This document shows positions 54,801 to 64,000 of a stretch of 64,000 nt of DNA, piece after piece. Origin of the DNA: Mayamaea pseudoterrestris (Eukaryota > Bacillariophyta > Bacillariophyceae > Sellaphorales > Sellaphoraceae); NCBI GenBank assembly GCA_027923505.1, contig BROI01000001.1, positions 1,210,501 to 1,274,500 on the forward strand, written 5' to 3'. The translations under genes were made by a program, and so were the position numbers. Below the pieces are notes generated by a model. That model saw only the letters and a program-made list of their open reading frames with translations, was not told the origin of the DNA and did not search any database. Position 1 is the first letter of the stretch. Each line of letters opens with the position of its first letter.

Positions 54801-55058
54801 TTAGTTGCGTGCGCGGACTCTCTTCATGCCCTTGGGACTCTTCATGGCCGGTTCTGGAAGTGGTGGCATGCTCATGCTCATGCTCATCTGCAGAGAGCGG
54901 TGGGCTTCCTCAAAGAATGACGCCGACTGTCCTCGGACCTTTTCCTCACCGTAGATTTGGGTGATGAGTAGTTCCTCGCGGTTTCCACGCTCTGGGGCAG
55001 CTTGGGATGAGCCAATGGTGCAGAGGAGGGCAAGTGCGCTGATGATGGTGAACTTCAT
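54801..55058 (-). CDS. Small secreted Met-Ser motif protein, relative of its neighbour
   Basis: 85 residues. The start at 55058 gives a signal peptide (MKFTIISALALLCTIGSSQA); an upstream Met at 55172 would hide it. The rest reads ...EEAHRSLQMSMSMSMPPLPE and ends in a basic tail, KSPKGMKRVRARN. The layout matches the first part of the gene at 52740-53972: an MKF start, a signal peptide, a charged spacer, then RSL and a Met-Ser run. It lacks the long Lys repeats. The two are probably tandem paralogues, one with the repeat region lost or never gained. Cleavage after RSL would release a peptide of about 30 residues. The function is unknown; a cell-wall or silica role is inference from the neighbour. 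Confidence 0.65.
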   Translation of the reverse strand: MKFTIISALALLCTIGSSQAAPERGNREELLITQIYGEEKVRGQSASFFEEAHRSLQMSMSMSMPPLPEPAMKSPKGMKRVRARN

Positions 55059-56855
55059 GATGGTAGGCTGGGTTGGATTTGTGGGAGAGTTTGAATGGGT
55101 TCGGATGATGCGATCTTGGTCGAATTGTGAGAGGGACTTTATTGGTGCTGCATGGAATCTCCAGGTCCGCATGGAAGAGCAAGGACTTGGCCTTTGTTAT
55201 GCCAGCTTTGGCCAAAATTTCGTGCGTCGACAAAACGTTGAGCAGGTCAACGGAAACGACCATTCGACGTTGCACTGCGTCGTGTCGCGTGTCGGACATT
55301 TTGAATTCAAAGTGATAGTCACACACACGCAACAACGTCGGCGAAGAACGAACATGAAGTTAAAGTCCCCGGCGATATCTTGGCATGGCTCGACGAATTG
55401 GTAGCATCTTTCCGTCCGAAGCCTTTTCGATTGGCGATGCGAAGGCGAAGATCCGATGATCGGCAGCCCGCAGCTAACTACGGTAGCAGCACCTCGCCAG
55501 GAACGTTTAGATGCCAATAAGCGGAGACGAACATATGTAGATGAGAAATGTGGAGGCAAATGCTCTGTTGACGAGAGCCCAGACTTTGTATGTCTTTAAG
55601 GGTGAGAGGGGGTTGCGGGTTGCGTTCCTCGACGACGCATTTCGTAGAGTTTGGGTTGATCCACGAATGCTTTTGCGCAGAACGCAGAACTCGCACAAGC
55701 CACGAGCCCGAATCGAAGAAGAAGTGTCTCTCACACAATTAAAATCAGCATACTGCTTCACATCCAAAAAAGTCTACTAGACTCTGATTATAACTTGATA
55801 AGATGGCTTTTCGCCTAACTAGTTACGAGGAACTGCATGCGCTTTGGCAGGAAATCCACGTTCCACCGCAAAATGCGTTCGTGTACAGTAATTGCGATCC
55901 TTACGATGGACGAAGGTGGCGCAGACTAGCGACACCGACGCAATAGTCCTATGCTCAGCATCATACTCGGCAATGAACGAAGTGCCACTTCGTCGTATCA
56001 GAGAAAAAGCATGTATCGATGATTTGCATCATGCTTTTCATGCTACTACGCTCTCTTTCGCTCATAAGTCGTGGCGTGCCGGCAAGTAACAGCCTTTACG
56101 CAATCACGCACATATATGATACAAAGACATGGCTAAATCATCAAGTGTTTACAGATGCTTGTCGTCTTTCGTCATTTGATCTTTTGAAAATGACAATCAT
56201 TGCCGACTGCGGACTGCGGACTGTCGACCTGCCGACTACCGACTAACCGACTACCTGTCGCTCGACGCGTGACCGAGCGAATATCGCGTCTGACGTTGGC
56301 TACCTCTGCCTCGCTCGATCGCCATTACAAACTCGCCATGTACCAATAATCGGATATTGCAGACATGGACGCTAGATGGGGTGAACTTGGTCGCTCATTC
56401 AAGCCGCTTCAGTCATGGTCATGACTCCATGGCTGACCGCGTCGGCGCGCCACAAATTACTATCGAAATTAGAGTAGAAAACAGAAGCATCGGCTTGCTC
56501 ATCTTCGCGCACGTCGCTCGAATAATTAATCACTTGGCGTTTCAACGCACCCCGCGTGTTCGGAATACTTCCTTTGGGGCAATAATGATCAGTCACTCGG
56601 ACCGTTTCGAAGAAAATTAGAGTGAATCATCGCGCCAGTCGGTTGATTCATGTTAACTAAAACGCGCAAGCCAGGTTATTTGAAAGCCAGCCGAGCTAAT
56701 GTTTAGCTCATCCAAACTGCTCATAAATTTCTTCCACTCGACCGTTGATTTGCATCAAGCTCACCTTCCAAGCATCGAAGATTGCAACACAAATTCAGCT
56801 CGTCGCCTTCCTCATCTCGCACCTTTATCAGATTGCTTCAAGTGTATCAAACAAG
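55059..56855. other. Long divergent intergenic region
   Basis: About 1.8 kb between the small secreted-protein gene (reading left) and the next secreted Lys-rich protein gene (reading right), so both promoters lie here. Near 56205-56265 there is a short run of GACTGCG and CCGACTAC words, a small imperfect tandem repeat. No gene or RNA could be supported. Confidence 0.45.
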
Positions 56856-58250
56856 ATGATCAAGCGAACAAGTCCATCTAGCCTTTATAGGTGTGCTACT
56901 GCCATCGCAGCGTTTGGAATTTTAGCAACATTGTCGCTCGTGAATGCCGATCAAGCAAGCAGCAATCATGAACTTCTAACCGCATCGCAGGTCAGCTATC
57001 TTGAACGAGAGGTCATGGCGGAGCTCCAGGATTCCAAGCGAGTGCTGGCCGAGGTGGATCAGCAACGTCTTCGTGCGACTGTTCGCGACTTGGCCAAGGA
57101 CGAAACCGCCGAAGAACCCGAAGCTCCAGAGGACGCACCCGAGGAACCGGCCGAAGAACCCGAGGCTCCGAAAGAAGAACCTGAACCTCCTGTCCCCAAG
57201 AAGCCTCGTCACACTTCCTCCCCCACTGCATCACCAACAGTATCACCAACAGCGTCACCAACACCCAAGGCCAAGAAGGGAGGCATGCGCAGTCGCAACT
57301 TGCTAGTGACCAACAACGAGCCCGAGGTGGAACCAAAGGCACCCAAGGAGCCACCGAGTACCAAGGAAACACCTTCCCGCAAGCCGGTCGAGCAGGTCAC
57401 AAAGGGCACGGGCAGTGATGCTCGTAGCTTGCTCCAAGTAGTCCAGCGTGACTTGAAGAAGAGTCGCGGCAAGTCAAGTGACCCCAAGAAGATGAAAATG
57501 ATGAAGATGAAGAAGGCTTCCACCAAGGCACCGAAGCAAGCCAAAATGATGCGCAGAAAGCCTACCATTGCACCAACCAGCGCGCCTACTGGTTCGCCAA
57601 CAAGCAAGCCGACACTCAAGCCCACCAAGAAACAGATGCTGCCAAAGAAGGGAGGCATGAAGGGCATGCGCAATGGACGCTCATTGATTCAAGTTCAGCG
57701 CGACTTGAGAATGAACAGCAGCAAGTCAAAGGGTAGCAAGGGGCCAAAGGGTAGCAAGGGACCGAAAGGAACCAAGGGACCAAAGGGCAGCAAGGGCAGC
57801 AAGAAGTCAAAGGGCAGCAAGGGACCCAAAGGAACCAAGGCACCCAAGTCGGAGCAGATTGTGATTATCACACGCGATTTGAGAATGAACAGCAGCAAGT
57901 CAAAGTCAAGCAAGGGGCCAAAGGGCAGCAAGGGACCGAAAGGAACCAAGGGACCCAAGGGCAGCAAGAAGTCTAAAGGAAGCAAGATCAAGGGCAGCAA
58001 GGGACCGAAAGGAACGAAAGCCCCAAAGTCGGAGCAAATTGTGATTCTCACTCGCGATTTGAGAATGAACAGCAGCAAGTCCAAGTCAAGCAAGGGCCCC
58101 AAGGGCAGCAAGGGCCCCAAAGGAACCAAGGGACCCAAAGGCAGCAAGGGCAGCAAGAAGTCAAAAGGAAGCAAGATCAAGGGAACGAAAGGACCAAAGC
58201 GAACCAAGGCACCCAAGTCTGAGCAAGTGTTGAGAGCTCGACGAGTGTAG
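56856..58250 (+). CDS. Secreted Lys-rich repeat protein with RxL sites, silaffin-like
   Basis: The start at 56856 gives 464 residues and a signal peptide (ATAIAAFGILATLSLVNA). A Glu/Pro-rich segment follows (EEPEAPEDAPEEPAEEPEAP), then Ser/Pro/Thr stems (SPTASPTVSPT and APTSAPTGSPT). The second half has three large repeats, each opening with RDLRMNSSKSK and running into SKGPKGSKGPKGTKGPKGSK and then TKAPKSEQ. RxL sites are frequent: RSL in ARSLLQ and GRSLIQ, and RDL in QRDLKK, QRDLRM and TRDLRM (twice). In known silaffins the precursor is cut at RxL sites and the Lys-rich peptides are modified, and the spacing here would release repeat-sized Lys-rich peptides. An acidic half and a basic half in one chain suggest self-association. 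The silica role is inference. Confidence 0.7.
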   Translation: MIKRTSPSSLYRCATAIAAFGILATLSLVNADQASSNHELLTASQVSYLEREVMAELQDSKRVLAEVDQQRLRATVRDLAKDETAEEPEAPEDAPEEPAEEPEAPKEEPEPPVPKKPRHTSSPTASPTVSPTASPTPKAKKGGMRSRNLLVTNNEPEVEPKAPKEPPSTKETPSRKPVEQVTKGTGSDARSLLQVVQRDLKKSRGKSSDPKKMKMMKMKKASTKAPKQAKMMRRKPTIAPTSAPTGSPTSKPTLKPTKKQMLPKKGGMKGMRNGRSLIQVQRDLRMNSSKSKGSKGPKGSKGPKGTKGPKGSKGSKKSKGSKGPKGTKAPKSEQIVIITRDLRMNSSKSKSSKGPKGSKGPKGTKGPKGSKKSKGSKIKGSKGPKGTKAPKSEQIVILTRDLRMNSSKSKSSKGPKGSKGPKGTKGPKGSKGSKKSKGSKIKGTKGPKRTKAPKSEQVLRARRV

Positions 58251-58699
58251 ATTACTATTGCCGTCGATCCGACGCAACTACAAGCACGTAACGTACCTCT
58301 TGAATATAATAAGTTGTCATTTCTGTGATTACTTTGTTGATTCATTCAAGTATTAGCGTAGACTCTCGGTCGTGTCATTGCGACGCCGGAGGGTTTGTTG
58401 GTGCAAACGCCAAGCACTTAGAGGCAAGCAATATACATATATGTTTTTGTGAGCGCGTGATGCGTGACAGTAATCATTTGCCGGATATCGTCAAGTGGTG
58501 GGAGCGCAAAGGTCGACTCACTCCTTGCAAAGTCGTATCTGAAGCATTCATAGCTAACATGTTAAGTTGTCACACCACGACTCCTCGGATCGCGGACAGA
58601 CGCATCGACCGTTTCGCTTCGAACCTTTCGGATCGCCGCGCCGCGCCGCAGCTAATCGTTCGGAGCGAGCGTTACGTTTCATGACCAGCGATTGCCAAC
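58251..58699. other. Intergenic region
   Basis: About 450 bases between two plus-strand genes; the 3' end of the first and the promoter of the second. Nothing else is visible. Confidence 0.5.
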
Positions 58700-61435
58700 A
58701 TGGAGACTTTGCATGGAGATGCAGCTACCAATACAAGTGATAGTGTTACCAAGGATACGCTCATGGCGTCATTAATGATGTCTGGCGCTGATCAGAACGA
58801 CGAATTAAAGGCTGATGCTGCTGCTCGGAACGAGTCTGACGAACCGCCACTCTTTGAGAATGACCTTGACGAGGAGGAACCTTTGTTTCTGTCACCGGAC
58901 GCGGAAGCAAATAGCAACGATATTGTAAAATCTGTCGGAGATTTGATTCTGGGAGGAGGAGACGATGCCGCTGCTCCTGCGAGCGTTCCATTCTCTGCGG
59001 CTGCTCCAACGCTTGCTGCTACTGCGACGGCTGGACCTGATACCAACACAACAATGAATACTACCGCACCACCAGCTCCTTTAGCTCCGTCAGCTGCATC
59101 CACTCTACTGGCGCAGTCGGGTCTCTTGACGAGTCTTGTTGGCGGTGAAGATGCAAATGATGCTGCTGCTGTTGCTGCGACGGATGCACCGAGTAGTGGA
59201 GGAGGCGGCGGCTTGTTCGATGGCATTGACCGAGAGGAGGAGGAGGAGCGCCAGCGACAAGAAGAGGCTGCAGCAGCAGCAGAAGCTGCGCGTCAGAAGG
59301 CTTTGGAGGAGGATGCAAAACGACGCGCTCAAGAGGAAAAGGAAGCCGCAGCTAGACTTGCTCAAGAGCAGGAGGAGGCGCTTCGCAAGCATCAGCAGCA
59401 GCAGCAGGAAGCTGCCGAAGCTCAACGTCGCGAGCAGGAAGCACTTTTGAATCAGCAGCAAAGCATGCTGCAGATGCAGAATCAAATGGGGAATACCAAT
59501 CTTGGTCCGCCGCTTTATTCGCAGCCTCCCATTTACTCGAATGTTTCGCAGCAGCAGCCGCCAATGAATGGCCAAATGACTCATCAGCAGACGCCTTTTA
59601 CAGCTCCAATGCAGGCAAATATTCCTGCTCCTCCGGTTCAAGCTGGTTTCTATCGCGATCATTCGCCAATGATGCAGCAGCAGCAGCCGAGCATGCATGC
59701 CTCGTCCATGATGCCTTCGCAGTCACTTCAGCAGCAGCAGCCTCCAGCGGCCAATTACTACACTGGCGCTTTGGCTCAACAACAGCAACCGTTACCCAGT
59801 ACACCATCGCGCTACTACACTCCCTCGTCAGCTGCAGCAGCTTCTACTCCAATGGCCGCTTCCATGTCCTCGCAGCAGCAACAAGTCACTCCAAAATTGC
59901 AGGCTGGCATGCACAATCACAATCCTCACCTTGGTCTGCCAGTGTCACTACCAATGCTCACCCCACCAACGCCACTTACCAATGGCCTCTACCAGGAAGT
60001 TGTCGTGACTCATCCACTACTGATCCAAGGAACGGCGTCACTGTTTGGTTTCAAGCAGGCGCCGCACTGGAGCTACCAGTTATCGACGAAGCTGGATAAC
60101 GCGGCGCACGTTTGGTTGGTGCGGAGACGGTTTCGGCATTTTTGTGCACTCGAGGATCGACTGCGACAGGAATGTCCAGGAGCAATCTTGCCGGCGCGGT
60201 ATGTATCATTATTGCTAAAGTGTGGATGTAGTTTTGCTATTTCATTTCGCTAACACTGCTATTGCTTTCGTACTTCTCCTGTACATATCAGCCCCGACAA
60301 GCACGCGACGCGCGCTCTAGAGGAAGCCTCAAGTACGCAGTCGACCGAGTTTGCCGTTCAGCGTTCGGCGGAACTGCAAGTTTACTTGAATCAGCTTGCC
60401 AAGCATCCAATTGTCCACAACTCGCAGGCACTTCGCCTCTTTTTAGCTTTGCAGGACGACCTTGGCACGGCATGGCCGGAAGTGAGCTCGAATGCGCTCA
60501 CTCGACTTGCCAATGTTGGCGTTGGTGCAGCTGTTTCTCTGTCGGAGAATGCATCCTTTTGGAAGGAGTCCAACATGGATGGCGACTATAGTGAAGAGAG
60601 TGCGGAAATCTTGGCAATGCAGTCGAGTGAAAGTATTCGCATTGGTGCCGTCCTGCAGGCTGTTCCAAAGATGCAAGGAGCAGCAACCTTGTGGCGCGAA
60701 CATGCCGAGCAAATGGGAGCCGTTGGAGTGGAGATCAATCGCCTGAGCAAGGACATGATGCACGAGGACCGAGAGCTGGCGGAACCATTTGAAATTGTTG
60801 CCAATGGCATGCTTCGCGCGGGTCGTCGGTCCAAGCGGTGCTCGCTGGAGCTGGCAGCTGCGTTGAATACCTTTTCAAATCAATACAAACTTTGTCGGTA
60901 CGAAAAGCTGGCCTTTCAGGATCGTAAGAATGCCATCATTCGTCGAAGCAAGGAGCGCACCAAGGCGGACCAGCGGGCGGCGCAAATGTTGATGCAGCAA
61001 CGTACCATGTATCCGCCGCACCAGCAGTACGGTCAGCAACAACCGGGGTATGGTTATTCGCAACAGCAGCAGCAGCAGCAACAGCCGTACGGACAACAGT
61101 CACAATACCAGCAGCCCTATGGGCAACCGCAACAACAGCAACAACCATATGGCTACCAGCCGCAGTACCATCCCACTGGAGGCATGGATCGTTTGGAGCG
61201 CGACGCTGTCGTCATGGACGAGATTACCGTTGACGCTGAAAAGGAATGTGAGGAAGTAGGCAATCGACTCAAGTCCGAAGTGAACCGAGTCGCTTGGCAA
61301 CGTCGGTCGGAATGGAAGTCTGCCGTCAAGTTAATTGCCACGGCACTCAAGGATGCAACCAGCGAGCGAGTTGCTATTTGGGAGAGTGTGCGTAGTAGCT
61401 ATCTGACAGCTTTTCCCGAGTTTAAAGGAGAGTAG
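58700..61435 (+). CDS. PX-BAR sorting nexin (SNX1/2/Vps5-like, 2 exons)
   Basis: Exons 58700-60198 and 60292-61435 join in frame (93-nt intron, GTATGT donor) into 880 residues. The N-terminal 420 residues are acidic, then Ala/Glu/Arg-rich coiled coil (EEEERQRQEEAAAAAEAARQ), then Gln/Pro-rich. The PX domain spans about 430-560: VVVTHPLLI, WLVRRRFRHFCALEDRLRQE, ILPARPDKHA across the junction, and the closing LAKHPIVHNSQALRLFL, typical of PX domains that bind phosphatidylinositol 3-phosphate. The C-terminal half is helical and fits a Vps5-type BAR domain, with an unusual Gln/Tyr-rich loop (QQQPGYGYSQQ, QQPYGQ) near residues 705-755. Such proteins bend endosomal membrane and work with retromer in recycling. 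The loop may be a disordered insertion within the BAR helices. Confidence 0.85.
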
Positions 61436-61608
61436 TCGAGCCTTGGCAAGTCACTGACGTTTACATGACAGTCGACGAAGGAATACAAGCAAAGACAATA
61501 TTAATAATGTAAATTATTAGCACAAGCCCAGAAACGCAACACCGGTAGCCAATAAAGTATATTTCGTGGAGCATATCCAATGGCATTATACTGTCAGTAT
61601 CAGCTCGC

Positions 61609-62670
61609 CTAATTAATAATACCCGGAACAAATACGCGAGATAATTCGCCTGCACGAATGTCATCGCTTGAAAGTCTGGCATAATCTCGTCCCTCTGAAT
61701 CTTCCACAACCACAAATCCACAAACATTCGGAGCTCGATTTGCGCAAATTCCATCGTTACCTGAATCTGACACTACCAGTGAATATGTGACGCCTTGAAA
61801 CAGCGGAAGACTTAATCCTTTTCTCCCCTGGTTGTCCAAAATTTGATAGGCTTGAATGAATGCTACAATAGCTTTAGTTCTCTCGTTTCTGATATACACC
61901 TTTATTTCGTCAGGTTTTGAGTCATACTGAATCGTTACTATCATTGTAATTGCGCCTCCAGTAGGAGCCGAGGTTGGGAGCATTGGTGGCCGAATTGGCA
62001 TTTTGCTTGGAAATCTGCTAGGAGAAGTGCTCGGAAGTCGGCTAGGTCTCATGCTCGGTTTGCTGCTGGGGAACATTGATGGTAAAGTGCTCGGAAGTAG
62101 GCTAGGTCTCATGCTCGGTTTGCTGCTGGGAAACATTGATGGTAAAGTGCTTGGCTGTCGGCTAGGTTTCATGCTCGGTTTGGTGCTGGGGAACATTGAT
62201 GGAAAGGTGCTTGGTTGACGGCTGGGGAACATTGATGGAAAATTGCTTGGTTGACGACTGGGTTTCATGCTTGGTCTGCTGATGGGGAACATTGACGGTG
62301 AAGTGCTTGGTGCAACACTGGGTTGACTGCTTCTGCTTGGTGACGTTGATGGAAAGTGAGTGCATTGGCGTCGGAAGGCAATTCGTGCCGCGCGTCGCCA
62401 GACTCGTTTTCGTCGTCGCGCCGACAAGTCAGCCAGCTCGGGTCCACAATCGCGGAGAGTAATCGTCTCAACACAATTATTGAAGCTGTTTCTCGACTGG
62501 CAGGAGTTGCTGCAAGGAAGATTGCTGTTGCTTACACATTCCCTTGCCAAATCATCCTTTTTGCGACTGGCCTTCCGGTGCGTTTCGAGGTTTGCTGTTT
62601 CAGCGGAGGCCAATCCGGAAAAAATCAGCAGCAGTAAAGCAAATTGGGAAAAGCTTGCATAGATTGGCAT
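61609..62670 (-). CDS. Secreted PSxxPS-repeat protein
   Basis: I place the start at 62670, giving 353 residues and a signal peptide (FSQFALLLLIFSGLASA); an in-frame Met at 62838 lies upstream. A Cys-containing stretch follows (NLPCSNSCQSRNSFNNC), then a basic patch (SARRRKRVWRR). Next is a long stem of PSxxPS units (PSMFPSSKPSMRPSRLPS), partly an exact 60-bp tandem repeat. The C-terminal domain of about 120 residues has IVTIQYDSKPDEIKVYI, VTYSLVVSDSGNDGIC and VCGFVVVED. This resembles a domain with a DSxxDGIC motif that I know from diatom PSxxPS proteins. Such proteins are thought to be extracellular with a rigid, glycosylated stem. The binding partner is unknown. Confidence 0.75.
   Translation of the reverse strand: MPIYASFSQFALLLLIFSGLASAETANLETHRKASRKKDDLARECVSNSNLPCSNSCQSRNSFNNCVETITLRDCGPELADLSARRRKRVWRRAARIAFRRQCTHFPSTSPSRSSQPSVAPSTSPSMFPISRPSMKPSRQPSNFPSMFPSRQPSTFPSMFPSTKPSMKPSRQPSTLPSMFPSSKPSMRPSLLPSTLPSMFPSSKPSMRPSRLPSTSPSRFPSKMPIRPPMLPTSAPTGGAITMIVTIQYDSKPDEIKVYIRNERTKAIVAFIQAYQILDNQGRKGLSLPLFQGVTYSLVVSDSGNDGICANRAPNVCGFVVVEDSEGRDYARLSSDDIRAGELSRVFVPGIIN
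62040..62275. repeat. 60-bp coding minisatellite in the PSxxPS stem
   Basis: A 60-base unit (GGCTAGGTCTCATGCTCGG, then TTGCTGCTGGGGAACATTG, and so on) is repeated about four times with few changes, starting near 62040, 62100 and 62160 and then decaying. It encodes 20-residue blocks of PSxxPS sequence on the minus strand. Unit number probably varies between strains. Confidence 0.8.
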
Positions 62671-63217
62671 GGTCAATAGGATGCTCTTAGTGCTTAGTAG
62701 TGGCCTCTGTTGCGAATGGCGTGAATTGTCTGTGTGTTCAAAAATGACCGTGTCCGCAACTTGAGCTAAATTCTCGCAGCTGATTCGTCCTCCAATAATT
62801 GTAGTATAGCCCCGCCAATAAGTGCACCAATGAAGCATTTCTATTGGTTGAGTGATTGATGTTCAACGGAGTAAGACGTCATGATAAGCTTTTCATTGGC
62901 TTACACTCAGACTTTGGAATAAATGATATTTTTCTGGGCGGTACGTCCACGTGATGTGCCCGTAATGTCTGAGGAGACGGGTGACAGCGCATGCAGTATT
63001 GTCATTGTACTATACAAGTACTCCTATGCATAGCAGCGCATGAGTTGCTTGTAGTCGATGGATGTATGATATATGTACGATAGGGCCCCTATTAGTACTG
63101 TATGAAAGCATCTCGTATCAAATCATACCAACGCTTGACTCCGACCTTCGACTATACCATTTTACACTCCGTGACATAGCATTCTCACAACGCATAGTCT
63201 CATTATTTGGTTTTTAT
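62671..63217. other. Intergenic region
   Basis: About 550 bases holding the promoter of the PSxxPS gene (left) and the 3' end of the CHMP1 gene (right). No other feature seen. Confidence 0.5.
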
Positions 63218-63910
63218 TTATTTGCGCAGACTTGCCAGTCGCTGCTCCAAGTCATCCGGCGCGGCAACCTCTGGTGCTTGCAACTGCGGCGTCTTTTTTC
63301 CAATCGGCCCCGCCTGCGAAAATGCTTCTCCCAACTGCAAATTGTTTTCGTCTGCAACTTTACTAATTAATTCATCCACTTGTTCCGCCGGCGTACTACT
63401 TGCCGTCGTTGCATTCATGGTTCCCTCCATGTACTGCGTCTTGACATCCAAATCTTCAAACTGCTGCTCAAACTTGTCCATTAGTTTGGATAGTTCCTCG
63501 GCATCCATGGCGTTCAACGATTTGCCCATGCCCCTGGTGACTCCCTTCATTCCATTTGTGACTTGGTTCATGCGGACGGCCGTTTCAATGCGACTGCAGC
63601 AAGCGTCCAGTCGACTCGCCATGCGCATGTGATTCAATGCTTGATTCTTTTCGCGAATGGCGTCTTGACCGTAAATGCGGGCGCCTTCGGAATTGCCGTC
63701 TTGAATTGCCTGTCAAAAGGAAAAAAGAATTCTATTGAGATACATGAATTGCTGCGTTTACATAAAAAGGCTCCCATTGTTCGTTACCTTTTTGAGTTTC
63801 TCAACGGCCTTCTTCTCGTTGGTTTCGCACTTCTTGGAGGACCGCGCCATTTGCTTGGCGACAATCTTGAGGTTGATCATTTCCTCCTCGAGTGAAACCT
63901 TGTTTCCCAT
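63218..63910 (-). CDS. CHMP1: ESCRT-III subunit CHMP1 (Did2/Vps46, 2 exons)
   Basis: Exons 63910-63788 and 63709-63218 join in phase 0 through a 78-nt intron (GTAACG donor, pyrimidine-rich acceptor), giving 204 residues, the usual CHMP1 size. The first exon encodes MGNKVSLEEEMINLKIVAKQ, then MARSSKKCETNEKKAVEKLK, the basic helix 1 of ESCRT-III proteins. The second reads GNSEGARIYGQDAIREKNQA, then NHMRMASRLDACCSRIETAV, and NQVTNGMKGVTRGMGKSLNA, characteristic of CHMP1. An acidic autoinhibitory region follows, and the end DDLEQRLASLRK is a MIT-interacting motif that recruits Vps4. The protein acts in multivesicular body sorting and membrane scission. Confidence 0.92.
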
Positions 63911-64000
63911 GGTGGAACGATGTATGCGAGTCTGTTATAATAATGATAAGGGGTGCAAGCGAAAGCGACGACTCGGAAGGTTCGACGTGCTGCTTGTGAT

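Noticed and set aside
55541-55780. Overlapping 79- and 86-residue frames on both strands
   Set aside because: No motif, no splice-compatible neighbours, and equal openness on both strands; judged accidental.

Overview
This window is nuclear DNA of a stramenopile, most likely a diatom. Three things point that way. It has secreted proteins with PSxxPS repeats, Met-Ser runs and Lys/Ser/Gly repeats. It has a GKWTPEEEAYANRLI-type domain that I know mainly from diatom proteins. Its genes have few, short introns (12 resolved, 69-192 nt). The species cannot be named from sequence alone.

Left arm (1-12.5 kb), all on the minus strand: a partial three-exon protein kinase with a long acidic N-terminus, a two-exon protein of unknown function, and a 2268-residue kinesin-related coiled-coil protein whose motor-like region has lost the nucleotide-binding signatures.

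Middle (12.8-35 kb) is a satellite and retroelement block. Two worn 169-bp monomers lie at 12.8-13.1 kb. A broken Ty1/copia element (13.5-23.1 kb) is split by a 5.4-kb satellite array, family A, built of 172- and 180-bp monomers alternating as a 352-bp dimer. A retroelement fragment with an RNase H domain follows (23.4-24.9 kb). Then come family B (173 bp, 25.0-29.55 kb), family C (169 bp, 29.55-31.95 kb), family D (relatives of A in the opposite orientation), family E (347 bp), and a second copy of the C-D block. Intermediate units show that B and C share ancestry. Palindromes recur in the units. One more worn C-type stretch lies inverted at 42.1-42.4 kb. A dead flavin amine oxidase gene sits at the right edge of the block (35.4-36.0 kb).

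Right arm (36.8-64 kb) is ordinary gene-rich DNA: a putative DNA-binding regulator, an MscS-type channel, a secreted reeler-domain protein, a GBF1/GNOM-type Sec7 ARF-GEF, a secreted subtilisin-like protease, a cluster of three secreted proteins (52.7-58.3 kb), a PX-BAR sorting nexin, a secreted PSxxPS protein and the ESCRT-III subunit CHMP1. The three clustered secreted proteins carry RxL sites, two with Met-Ser runs and two with Lys-rich repeats, a silaffin-like pattern that may link them to silica cell-wall formation. Sec7 GEF, sorting nexin and CHMP1 are all membrane-traffic genes, but nothing shows they are co-regulated.
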